Assembly: GCA_051453625.1 (NCBI GenBank)
Contig: JBOZIK010000001.1
Span: 54,133,996-54,173,133 of the forward strand
Direction: 5' to 3'
Length of the DNA: 39,138 nt
Source: Welwitschia mirabilis
Taxonomy: Eukaryota; Gnetophyta; Gnetopsida; Welwitschiales
Shown: positions 22,998 to 33,055 of the stretch, piece after piece
Position numbering within the stretch: the stretch's first letter is position 1
Layout of the letters: each line of letters starts with the position of its first letter
The notes under the pieces: generated by a model
Database searches by the model: none
Seen by the model: only the letters and a program-made list of their open reading frames with translations
Told to the model about the DNA's origin: nothing
Made by a program: the position numbers and the translations under genes

Positions 22998-23426
22998 AAA
23001 AAGTATAGTTCCCCTTGTGAAAACTTCAAGACTAAAACTACAAGTTGGGGTAGCTTTAGAGCCATAACATGCACCCCAAAGTTCTTAAGCACTAATCCTT
23101 TTAGCTACCAAAAGAAAGAAAGGAGAGCCAAAACAACCAGAAGCTCCTCCATGAGGTAGAAGCAAGGGTAGAAAAGTAGCTACTTTATAGCAAACAAAAA
23201 CAAAGATCATAGATCTGAATGATCCTACTCTTCAGGAGGAACAAAGAACAATTTTAGCTACCTTAGAATAGAAAAAACAGTCTACCTAATTAGCCAAGAA
23301 AATAAAATCAAAATCAAATTTAGCTACCTTGGAATAGAAAAACAATCTACCCAATTGGCCAGAAAAAGGGAGGAATTAAAGTCTAGTAAGGAGCATCCTT
23401 TTATTTTCAAAAGGAAAGGAGGAAAA
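22998..23426 (+). pseudogene. Second copy of the basic repeat tail, with purine tract
   Basis: This matches 19650-20078: LQVG near the start, then a KRKKGEPKQPEAPP-like basic segment, IIDLNDP.LQEEQR, and two 66-bp units (from 23254 and 23320) encoding an imperfect 22-residue repeat of the form LATLE*KKQST*LAKKIKSKS. It ends in a purine tract AAGGAAAGGAGGAAAA directly before TGATGAG of LTR B, which is the expected polypurine tract. Stops interrupt the frame. Confidence 0.7.
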
Positions 23427-24459
23427 TGATGAGTTTCTCTATTTCTCTCTTTTGTATATATTTGTCTATTAAGGAACTAATAAGACCTTAAGCTTGAAAA
23501 AACTAATGATGATAAATTTTGATGTAAATCTTTCTTATTAATGAGGTGTTTTTATTATCTTAATTATTTATTTTAAATAATAATAGATGTTTTTCTTTAT
23601 CAATATACTTACTAACCAATAGGTTAGTTAGTTAGTATGTTAGTAGGTTGGTATGTATATATTTTATTATTGTGTTTCAGGTACAAGATGTGGTATGAAG
23701 ATGAGAGAGAAGGTTGAGGTGGTGGAAAAGTAGTAACAACCCCAACCATATACTTATTCCTAAGGAGCAAAGAATGGAAACGAAAAAACAAACAAGGGTA
23801 TAAGAAAGGGATCACCACCAAAGGTTGGGATCTTTTTGGAAAAAAGTTCTAAAAATAGACTAAGCAAGAAGGTTAAGGAAGGGAGATTCAACTATCTTGC
23901 AAAGGATGAAGCAAAATTTTCTATACTCTAAGGTGTTACTTGTAAAGGAAAAATAACTCTTAGCACATATTTATGAAACAATTGGTATTTTAATATAAAG
24001 CTGAAAAGTATGTTTAAGTATCATTATGTTCATGTTCTATTACTTAACAAAGTAATATTATTTTTATTTTCTCTTGTTTGTGCAGCTGAATATAATTCAA
24101 TATAATTAACAATATTTAGAAGTAAGTATTGTCCAGCATCTCATTTACTTTCTATCATGTTTTACTACTTTCTTCATTCCCACTACTATAATATATGTAC
24201 ATAGTAACTTAGTAGTAATAAACCAACTTGACGAGTTCAAGTAACTTCAGCATAAGACTATTATGATGATGCATTTTGAATTAAAAGGTTGAATCTCAAC
24301 TAGTTCTTTAGTAAGCCTTCAATTATTTTTATTTAATAGTATGATCTTATTTTAGGTTAATAATAGTCTAACTCTTGTATTTTTTAAGTCTTATTTTATA
24401 TTATTTTGTATTATTTTGTGATATTTTCAATAATCATTTCACCACATAAGCATCCATCA
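23427..24459 (+). mobile_element. LTR copy B
   Basis: A 1033-bp LTR runs from TGATGAGTTTC (after the polypurine tract) to CATCCATCA, the same end as copies A and C. To its right a minus-strand LINE is interrupted in its RT, so this edge is an insertion junction. The embedded frame and acceptor-like tract of copy A are present here in damaged form. Confidence 0.8.
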
Positions 24460-25761
24460 CATCACAAACATCAACTTTGATAATATCCCAACAAATCTGA
24501 GAAAACTCTATAGTGAAGCCATCAGGACCTAGCACCCTATTCTTTTTCATAGAGTTAATGGTGTTCCAAATTTTCTCCTCTCTGACTCTTTGGCTTAAAC
24601 AACATTATTGTTCTACAGTGATAGGAGAACTAATTGGGATGCTACTAAGAACCATTAACTTCTCTATAAAAAATTATGAAAATATTCAACAAGGAATTAG
24701 CAATCTTGCAGCGTGCTATGAGCGCACTCCACTATATACTATTTTTTTTCCTGTGTCTATTTGCTATCTAGAAGAAGAATTTTATGTTGCAGCCCCCTTC
24801 TTTAAGCTAGTAGATTCTAAATCATTATTTTTAGTAAGTTTCTTCATTATAAGATATATCATTAATTTGGAAGATAAGATACTTTTCATAATCTAAATTA
24901 GAACTAATAGATTTATTGTGCTTTTAGATAATGCTTTACTCCTCCAATAATTGATTCTTAATGCTTCTAAAGTAATCATTCAACCATTTCTTCCAAATAA
25001 TTGAATCCTNNNNNNNNNNGAGTATTCCAGATATGATTGATCAACTCTATGTAGTTTAGATCTTTCAACTAGGAGTGCTCAAAATGGAAAAGAGATTTTT
25101 TTAAGGGGAGCTCATCATGAGGATTCTGAGCTTGTGATTGGAAAATAATCTAGCTCTTCTTTGAGAAAGAATGCTTATTAGAGTTTTTAACCAAACATCT
25201 ATCCGTTCTTGACATAACAATATTTTCACCTTCTCTGAGATTACTCCACATATAGGAAGCATCGTGAAGAGGAAGATCTATGAGGCTACGCTTATTGATA
25301 AAATTAGAAAAAAGATTAATAGTGGAGAGATTAGGAACATTATCAAGCTTCTCATGATGACTAATAATTTGAATGAATTCACCCATAATGATATCTAAAA
25401 AATCTAACATAATGTGTTGAAGTCATTTTAGTCTTTGATCTACTTCCTGAGGCCCATAAACATTGGTAATTCTTCTCTTCTAATCAATAAAAATCTAATC
25501 CACAATAAGGTGATTGTTACTCTTACTAATAGTAGAGATGTTACCATGCTTCCAGAAGATCATTAATCCCCCTTTAGTGCCCATACTTGAAACCAAAATA
25601 AAAAACCAAAAAAATTTTGCATAAAAATGACTAGTTTTTAGAGAATCAAGCTTCATTTCTTAAAGAAGATACATATAAACCAGAGAGTCCCTTAAGATAC
25701 TCGAAAGGTAAGAAATTTTTTGGTTGTTCCCAAGGCCTCTATAATTCCAAGAAATAATCAT
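24460..25761 (-). pseudogene. LINE 3, ORF2 relic (minus), truncated by LTR B
   Basis: The minus-strand ATG at 25761 opens MIISWNYRGLGNN, the L1 endonuclease start. Next come a SSMGTKGGLMIFW segment (about 25550-25595), TNVYGPQEVDQRL (about 25430-25470), LIDLPLHDASYMWSNLREGEN (25210-25290, open for 86 codons at 25150-25410) and RTDRCLV. The entry to reverse transcriptase, RVLGPDGFTIEF, lies at about 24497-24535. The relic stops at 24460, where LTR B begins, so the catalytic RT box is missing from this side. The 10-N gap at 25010-25019 lies in the linker. This is the least decayed LINE endonuclease of the window. Confidence 0.85.
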
Positions 25762-26262
25762 GAAAAGGAGATTTGGGATTGATTATCATCTCAGATGTCC
25801 TCCTTTGTCTCCTTTTCAATCTTACCTTTTTGAGTATTAATTCTTATCCTTTTTTTGGTTTACCCTGGTTTTCAATTTTTGTTATTTACACATGTATCCA
25901 CAATGCACTCATCAACACTAATCCCATGTCCATCTGTGACTATTATTGTGAATGATGCATCAGAACTAAGACTGGTGCATTATGAATGCACTTTATATCT
26001 TCCTATTCTACTTTTTCACAGTCTTTTTTTGTTTCCTTTTTTCTCATCTATTTTGGTTCTTCTTTTAGAGGAATATCATACTTGTTTGCTTGCATGATGG
26101 GTTCATTGTTTGGGACTAAAGATGATTTCTTTTTCTTATTTTTCTTGACTTCTGCTAATCCATATTTTTAATATTTTTATTTTTTTTACATTTTTTCATA
26201 GTGTGTCCATTTTCTACACATCTTGAGCATTGTATAGAAAGATTTTCAATTTTAAGATTGAA
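25762..26262 (-). pseudogene. LINE 3, ORF1 relic with zinc knuckle
   Basis: The minus strand reads LKIENLSIQCSRCVENGHTMKKC, with the C-x2-C-x4-H-x4-C knuckle at 26188-26229. This is the same link and knuckle type as LINE 2. A lysine-rich tail follows towards ORF2. The N-terminal part is cut off near 26262-26268, where a minus-strand LTR begins. Confidence 0.7.
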
Positions 26263-26268
26263 GACTAC

Positions 26269-26527
26269 TGTCCCTTCCCCCCTCCACCCCAACCTTCCAC
26301 CCTCACATAATTGAAGTTAGAGATCTTTGATTTCCAGAGTAGCAAGTGGGGCAAAGGATGAATCTTAGAAAAATAGCCCACATGTTGCATTACAATGGGG
26401 TTTAAATACCCTCACAATACAACAAAAATAGGAAAGGATGGATAACAAGAGAAAGAAATCAGGAGGTGGTTTTAAGCGTCATTCAAAAATAAAATAAGGG
26501 AGTTGATTATCTAAATAAAATCCAACA
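26269..26527 (-). mobile_element. Candidate 3' LTR (minus), nested in LINE 3 ORF1
   Basis: Read on the minus strand, a polypurine tract (CAAAGGGGGG, about 26530-26538) is followed by TGTTGGATTTTATTTAG, a GTATTTAAACC box (about 26399-26409) and an end in GGGACA (26269-26274), where LINE 3 ORF1 resumes. The 259-bp length, TG/CA ends and purine tract fit a Ty1-copia-type LTR. The partner LTR and target duplication are not visible; the element runs into the gap at 26896. Confidence 0.55.
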
Positions 26528-26645
26528 AACCCCCCTTTGATGTCATCTAAGAATTAGATTGACATCACACAACCATGAAATCTTTGATAGAAGTACAAAG
26601 AACCAAGCTTCAAAACAATGATGGAAGCACCAAGCTACTGAAATG

Positions 26646-26771
26646 TGCAACTTCAAGGAAGATTTCCTTTGAGTGGTCTTCTTAGATGAATCTACATCCT
26701 TCATCCTACACAACTTTAAAGAAGACGTCCTCCGAGTGATCTTCTTAAGCAATTTGTGTGTCTTGCTTGAA
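26646..26771. repeat. 63-bp two-copy tandem repeat
   Basis: Units at 26646-26708 and 26709-26771 differ at many sites but share GAGTG.TCTTCTTA and flanking parts. They lie inside a 91-codon minus frame (26543-26818), where they give two K.T.R..SSLKL segments. The frame is probably the tail of the internal part of the minus-strand LTR element. Confidence 0.6.
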
Positions 26772-26895
26772 AACATGGGACACATCCAATACTTCAAATA
26801 TGACATAAAGGGATACACCTAGAAATGGGACTAACCCAAGCAATTACCATATAGAAAAGAATATTATGAAATGTGTCCCATACCACTTTTCATAA

Positions 26896-26995
26896 NNNNN
26901 NNNNNNNNNNNNNNNNNNNNNNNNNNNNNNNNNNNNNNNNNNNNNNNNNNNNNNNNNNNNNNNNNNNNNNNNNNNNNNNNNNNNNNNNNNNNNNN
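26896..26995. other. Assembly gap of 100 N
   Basis: The gap hides the start of LTR copy C and the inner part of the minus-strand LTR element. Confidence 0.97.
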
Positions 26996-27130
26996 TTTTA
27001 TTTAATGTTGTGAGCTTATTTTAGGTTAACAGTAGCATAGTTTTTGCATATTTCTAGTATTATCTTATGTTATATTTAATATTATTTTATGATATTTTCT
27101 ACACTTATTTCACCATATAGGCACCCATCA
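26996..27130 (+). mobile_element. 3' end of LTR copy C
   Basis: The 135 bases after the gap match the last part of LTRs A and B (TTTTATTTAATGTTGTGAGC through CACCCATCA) and stop at the same point. What follows is unrelated minus-strand gag, so this is a second insertion of the same family, or a solo LTR. Confidence 0.8.
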
Positions 27131-27146
27131 CTACTCCTTTAACAAG

Positions 27147-27452
27147 TTAATGAGTTACTAGTATTACCTTTTGTTCTATAGTAAAATTAAATAATTTTAG
27201 TTCTTTTTGTATAAAAATTAACCAAGCTTCTGCATCTACCACATTGTTGACACCTTCAAAAGTTGGAGGGTCTATCCTCTTAAAGTGCATCATCATCTTT
27301 CTAAGATGTTCACCATTTTCTTTACCATTGCTTTGTTTATGAAGCTCATCCACTAAGTTGTTAACAACATTCACTAATGTTCTGACTTTAGTTGGTGGGT
27401 TTACTTCTCTTCTTAGGGTCATATTTATCCTGTGAAAAATTAAACTATACAC
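27147..27452 (-). pseudogene. Chromovirus-like (Ty3-gypsy) Gag fragment
   Basis: A 101-codon minus frame carries FKRIDPPTFEG...DAEAWLIFIQKELK, then an EQKV segment. This is the start of the capsid region of Tekay/Del-type Gag (F....PP.F.G..DP..AE.W...IEK.F). The frame ends 17 bases from LTR C, so the insertion probably removed the rest. The N-terminal ATG at 27452 lies about 80 bases after a primer-site-like sequence (27529-27540), which is the expected spacing. Confidence 0.75.
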
Positions 27453-27528
27453 ATCACAAATCTAGGCTTTGATGTTAAGACTCACAATAATTTAACAGTA
27501 GTTATGCCCAGTGAAATTGTGACTCTAG

Positions 27529-27710
27529 TGCTGATACCAAAATATAAATATCAAAATCTACAGCTAAAAACTTCAACTTTCTCTAATACCAAAATGTAAA
27601 TTCTATCTTTCACACCTAAAAACTTTAAATGTTGCTCTAATATCAAAATGTAAAATCCACCTTTCACACTTAAAAACTTAAATGTTGCTTTGATTCAAAA
27701 ATGTAACATC
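27529..27710 (-). repeat. Tandem repeat of the LTR end and primer-site region
   Basis: On the minus strand four units contain TTA(C/T)ATTTTGGTAT(C/T)AG or a variant. Anchors lie at about 27538, 27600, 27644 and 27696, with spacings of 62, 44 and 52 bases. Between them AAGTTTTTAGGTGTGAAAG recurs. TGGTATCAG is the tRNA-iMet primer core; the unit nearest gag keeps it exactly. The junction of LTR and primer site has thus been amplified. Confidence 0.65.
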
Positions 27711-27719
27711 CACATTTTT

Positions 27720-29130
27720 TTAGCCTAAAAATAATGAATTGATAAACAAATGTGATATCCAAGATCAATGGCCAAGCTTATACACAAATCTAAAACTATC
27801 TCTACTTGAAATTTAGCTAAGGAAAGATAGGTCTTAGGATCTATGTAGGAAAAATAGTTTATTTTACTTTGTCATTTTATTAGATGACAATAGTGATTTA
27901 AAAAATATAAAAACAAAAAACTAGAGTGCATTTTTTACTAGAAACACCTAGATTTTACCTTGAAGGATATGGATTAAGCTCAGTTTTACAAAAAAAAAAA
28001 AAAAAAAAAAACCATCAAAAACTTACATTTTGAGCCATTTTTACATAAGAAAACAAGAATTCTAAATGTCCATGATCAGTTTCATATTTAGTTATCTCAA
28101 GCAATCTATCTGCAATTGTTTGAAGATTAGTCTTTTGATGTTTTTCTTCTTATAACACTTAAATTATACATGTAACACGAATGCAAACACATATTGCAAA
28201 TGCAACTATAATATAAATGCAGTGCAAATGCAAGTCACATACAATGTTACATCTTCACAAAGCAATAAAAAACCTTAAAAATCCATCATTTTTAGTTGAT
28301 ATCACTCCCATTTTATTCATAGAGCTTTGTTTCTTAGTTGGAATGGATGTTGGCTTTTCTCAAAAATTAGTTTGCAAGTTATACTCTAATATATAATGTG
28401 TTGTTTCTTCCACTTTGAGCCCTGCATTTACAACTCAATGTTCTTTTCCTATAGTTGTGCCATCAAACATGAATTTACTTCTCTTCTCAGTGTTATCAAA
28501 TGTTGCCTCCATTTTTATACATTATTAGAAAAAGGCCTAATGAATTTGCATACAGAAAGAAAATAAAGGTAATGATTTGGCTCTTCTCCAACAATGGCCT
28601 AGTTGCCCACTCACTGTGCTTCTTGAGCATGCTTCGTATCCCTAAACCTTACACTAATTTAATATTAATTAATTTTTTTTAGATAGAAACACTTATCTAG
28701 TGGCAAAATAAAATTCCTCCCTCCAATGTGACTCATGCTAAAACTACATTATAAGAAGTGTAATTTTCATCACTGTGTTTCACTTACATTCTTATAAGAA
28801 AAATAAACAATAGCAAATTCAACTAGATTTTGAAGAGCAGCATTCCAGCGCTTCATCTCTTCCTCCCTCTCAGTCGTTATGTTTCAAGAATTGATGCATT
28901 AACATTTTTCTTTTTTATCTTCACTAAAGGTTTTTATCTCAGTACTTAATAAAAGGTTAAAGAATTATCATATTCTTACAAATTTTAAAATATTTTCCTG
29001 ACATTTTAACAAAAGGGTTTTATTGATATTTTACTCTTCTGTATTAACCATTTAACAAAGGCTATTTATAAATGAATTACACTTTTTATATATATAGAAT
29101 TCAATTTTTATACTTAAATTATTTTTCTAA
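27720..29130. other. Unassigned AT-rich interval
   Basis: It probably includes the LTR of the chromovirus-like element, but no TG edge could be set. It holds an A22 run at 27990-28011. The 60-codon open frame at 28500-28682 has no recognisable features. Confidence 0.5.
27990..28011. repeat. A22 homopolymer
   Basis: An uninterrupted run of 22 A follows CAGTTTTAC. It may be the tail of a retroposed sequence or simple slippage; no target duplication was seen. Confidence 0.7.
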
Positions 29131-29138
29131 CGAATGAA

Positions 29139-29184
29139 TATATATATATATATATACACACACACATACACACACACATGCATA
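29139..29184. repeat. Compound (TA)n(CA)n microsatellite
   Basis: About ten TA units are followed by interrupted CA units and a CATGCATAC end. Confidence 0.9.
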
Positions 29185-29754
29185 CATTTATAAAATCTCC
29201 ATTAAAGATATATTTTTTCTAATTTTAATAATAACACTCTATATGTAAACTATAGAAGTTTTTAAGGGAATTTCATAAAATGTAAAAGATGCATACAAAT
29301 AATTTATCAAACTTCACATATTTTCATTAAAATATGATTCAAGAATGGACATACAACATCAAAATTTTTTGATATAAAGGTCCAGGGTATCTCTAGGCTA
29401 TAAAATGACTACAACATTTGCAATTTAAAAGATCTATAGCAAGATTATAGGTTGTTCACTTGAAACATAGTTTAATAAAATGATGATCTCCCCTTCAACA
29501 TGCTTTCTTTGGCAATTTAATTTATCTTTCCAAGTACTCTAATGTTTCCACTTGTTTAACATAAGCATATGGAGTGCAAACGGTGAAATATTCAAAGCTT
29601 CTAATATGGCCTAGGTGAGGCAAAGATAAAGGTCAAAGAATTCCAAGACACAAGATAGTTTAAGACAAAATAAGATTAAGCTCTCAAGAGATGAATTTAT
29701 GGAAATGAAATGAGAATAACCAATTTTTAATAAATACTCATATATTTTTCTTCA

Positions 29755-29998
29755 CACTGCCTCATTTGGTGATTTGTGGAGTCCACTGCCTCATTTAACA
29801 ATCTATGGATCTATTAATCCCACTGTCTCATTCACTGATCTTGGGGTTTCTCATACTCTACTGCCACATTTAGTGATCTATGGAGTCCACTACCTCATTC
29901 GGCCATCTGTGGATCTATCAATCCCACTGCTTCATTTAGCTATCTTTGGGCTTCTCATATTCCATTGCCTCATTTGATGATCTATGGAATTCTCATTT
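29755..29998. repeat. Minisatellite with 104-bp higher-order period
   Basis: Seven related subunits begin with CACTGCCTCATT or a variant at 29755, 29784, 29821, 29859, 29888, 29925 and 29963. They form an a-b-c pattern of 29, 37 and 38 bp. Units a, b and c each recur after exactly 104 bp (29755/29859/29963; 29784/29888; 29821/29925), so the second level arose by duplication of a three-unit block without later length change. The array is about 1.8 kb beyond the 3' side of the minus-strand integrase relic. Confidence 0.9.
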
Positions 29999-31789
29999 TC
30001 ATAAATATTTAAAGATTACAAGACACCATACAAAGATGTAAGATTCATTGTCCAAATTTTTATCAAGATTCTCCTTAAAAGTTTATAAATAAGTCATTAA
30101 TTTACACTAAGAAATGAAGTTATGCAAGGGTAAATTTTGGAAACACAATCATGCTCACACAAATTGTAGACCAGCATAGATAAGAAATACATTTCAAAAC
30201 TTTAAAAGATTTTCAAGAAAGCAATTGATTCATTAAGAAACAAGTACATATTCAGACCATAAAGGGATGCACGAATAAAGTAACTATATCCAAAATTTGA
30301 TGTAAAACTTTTTAATTTTTTAAAGACTTTAAGACTTCAAGGATTCCAAGACTCCAACATTTCCCAAGCTTCGAGATTCAAGATTATCAAGATCTAATAA
30401 TAGAGGATTTTCAAAGAATAATAATAAAATGGAAGGAAGTCATATATAAAACAAGAAGATGAAGGGAATATGAAGAGACACTATCTTGAAGAGAATATGA
30501 AAAGACACTTCTTTGAGAAAAATGGTTACGATTCCATAACTCCCAGTCATTACTTTGCCTAATCACTAGGTGCATTTAATATTTTATCATAAATTTAATT
30601 TACCAATAAATAATAATCATGAAAAATATGCTTGCATGAGCTACAAAATTCAAGTTCTTCGGCATTTTTCAAAATAAGCAAAAAGAAGACAAGTTAGTCA
30701 CATGACAATATTATCTTTTGAAATTCCAAAATAATCATAAATGCTAACTCAAGTAAGTCATTCAAGAAGAAATGCCAAATCTTTCAAATCATGCCACTAT
30801 TTTTCCATAAATAAGAAGAAGGAAACTTAATAGTAATTATTTTTATTTAATCAAGATGAAATATTTAGTCATAAATTCTAGGGAATAACGTCAAGATAAA
30901 ATTTCATCACTTCTAGATTTTTTGCCATTTCTAATAAATCTTTTAGCTTGCAAGAATTAATTTAGACTATATTATTTATTTTTACTTATTAAGATATTTA
31001 AATAATTCTTAGGCTAAGATTTTTAACCTTGAAAAATTGAGATGTGATAGACATGCAATAGATGCAATAAAAAGGATCATTTGTATTTTGACAAACACAT
31101 AACACAAAGAAAGGGAGTTTATGTAAAGAGGATATGCAAGTAGAATACACCCCAACACAATTAGTTCTTAATCAGTTAAGTAGTCAGAGAAACCTAAGAG
31201 ATTGATGCCATATAGATGAGTTAGATGAATCATGTACTTATTATAACTCTAATTCTTAATTCAAACAATGCTAAAACTTTACATCATCCACACTCATTTC
31301 TTACATGATAAAACTTTTAATGTATTTTTTGTTTTTGCAGTTCTCTTTCAATTTGTTTTTCAAACTATAAAGGTTTATTTGAAGGGAATAGGATCCAATT
31401 TGTGACATATCAATAGATGAGTGAAAATGTTTTAAGTCTTGGACTATTGACTTTAAATGAATGATTATCCTTAAGGCTCAGAATCTTAACAACTCCAAAA
31501 GGAAATACTTCTAAGACTCAAACTCTATCTAGATGCAAGATTTCTAAATAATTTATGATCCTAAATTCATAAAGTAAAATCAAATCATTAGGTTTATTTT
31601 TTCCCATGAAAGTCTTTCATTCCTTATATAGAAATTTTTAAAAAAAAATTCATAGGCTTCATTTTGGATTTCATCTAATTCATTTAAGCTCCTAAGCTTT
31701 GTACTTTATTCAAATCAAAATTAAGGGATTTCACTACCTAATATGCTTTACATTCTAATTCAACTAGTAGGTAATAGGATTTTTCAAAG
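29999..31789. other. AT-rich interval 3' of the Athila-like relic
   Basis: No frame or terminal repeat was recognised. By position it is the 3' untranslated part, LTR or flank of the minus-strand element whose integrase ends near 31790. Confidence 0.45.
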
Positions 31790-32440
31790 ACTAATCTATC
31801 AGGGAACATGGCTAAAGATGTTTTATAAGTAGTTTTATATGTCCAAAGTACAATACAATGCTCTAATGATTAATGTTTTTTATGTTTGTGGATACTTTTC
31901 TTGAGGATAGCTTTAATTCTTGTGTTAACTCTTTTAACTAGACAATTGATTTGCAAGTGATTAAAGGTAGATAATCTATAGGGTGTTAGCATGATTCTTT
32001 AATACTTTTCTAGGATTTGATTACAGAAATGGATACCTCTATCACTAATAAGGGCTTTATGAATATCAAACTAGAATAAGATATCCTCATGAAGGAACTT
32101 GACAATCATTTTAGCACCATCATGTATATTTCTACTCATTTAGAAACATAATTGATACAAACAATGATATATTAATAACCAAATGAAGGTGACAAGTGCC
32201 TTGAAAATATATAGCCCATAAATCAAAAGGTTCAACTTCTATGATTGATTAAGAGTCATGATATACCTTTTAGATATGGTACTAATAATATTCATAAGTC
32301 TTACAAAATATGTATGCATTTTTAAAGATAGTAAGCTAAAATAAATCACTTGGCAACATTTGAACAGCTATCTTGATTTTGAAAAATAAGCTTCACATGC
32401 ATATTTATAACAAAATTCTAAGACATCCATTACCTTGTCC
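31790..32440 (-). pseudogene. Athila-like integrase relic
   Basis: The minus strand follows the core domain of Ty3-gypsy integrase: FDLWAIYFQGT (32200-32235), matching F..W.ID..GP but with the first catalytic Asp changed to Tyr; then KALISDRGIHFCNQ (about 32017-32060), with the second Asp kept; then RLSTFNHLQIN...VKRVN near 31935-31985, where the catalytic Glu of HPQTNGQ.E is a Lys. KTTYKTSLAM.P (31805-31840) is the usual YKTP.G.SP segment. The enzyme would insert element DNA. The triad is broken at two of three sites besides stops and frameshifts, and the HHCC finger is not clear. Confidence 0.85.
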
Positions 32441-32679
32441 TAAGGGATGCTTCTTATAAGAATTTGATTATGTATAAAAGATGGTTTCCAAAGGTAATAC
32501 TTAACTCGTGAGGAGTGTATGTATTTCTTATTTTGTAATATTATGAGACAACAACACTTAGCTGAAAATGTAATTAACATGAGAAGCATACTAATAATGT
32601 AAAAACAATGCATAAAGTTGCACATGATGGAAAGAATTATTTAAATGTAACTATGTGTCATTAATATAAGAAAGACGAA

Positions 32680-33010
32680 AAACAAGATTAACTAGTTTTT
32701 CATCTCCTTTATTATATCTAATTTCTATAATTCAATTCTTGTAATAAAGACACCCATCTAGTTAAGTAGGGTTTGGAATGCTTTTTATTCTAAAGGTATT
32801 TAAGAGTAGTATGGCCAATACAGATAATTATTTTTCCACCAAGAAGATAAAAATGAAAATTTTCTAAGGCAAAAATCACTCTAAAACTCTCTTTTTCATT
32901 GGTGGAATATCTAAATTAGGAGTAGCAAGAGATTCACTTGAATAAGATACAAGATTTCTGATCTTTGCTTTGTTCAAAGACTACTCTTAAGACATAATTA
33001 CTCATGTCAC
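32680..33010 (-). pseudogene. Athila-like RNase H relic
   Basis: Minus-strand pieces in order: CDMSNYVLRVVF (near 33010), STNEKES (near 32910), FHFYLLGGKIIICIGHTTLKYL (about 32800-32875), then HSKPYLTRWVSLLQEL (about 32728-32775). This is the gypsy RNase H order (CDAS...GAVL, Y...E.E, F..YL.G....TDH..L.YL...K....R..RW...L). The aspartate of TDH is Gly here. Several stops are present. Confidence 0.8.
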
Positions 33011-33011
33011 A

Positions 33012-33055
33012 CATTAATTTGAAAGGTAAGGTCCATTAATTTGAAAGGTAAGGTC
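33012..33055. repeat. Perfect 22-bp tandem duplication
   Basis: CATTAATTTGAAAGGTAAGGTC occurs twice back to back (33012-33033, 33034-33055) with no difference. It sits at the RT/RNase H junction and shifts the frame, since 22 is not a multiple of three. Confidence 0.95.

Noticed and set aside
25773-26171. Three overlapping plus frames, hydrophobic
   Set aside because: Shadows of LINE 3 ORF1 on the minus strand; hydrophobicity comes from the complement of lysine codons.
29774-29977. 67-codon frame
   Set aside because: It follows the minisatellite period and has no independent coding evidence.
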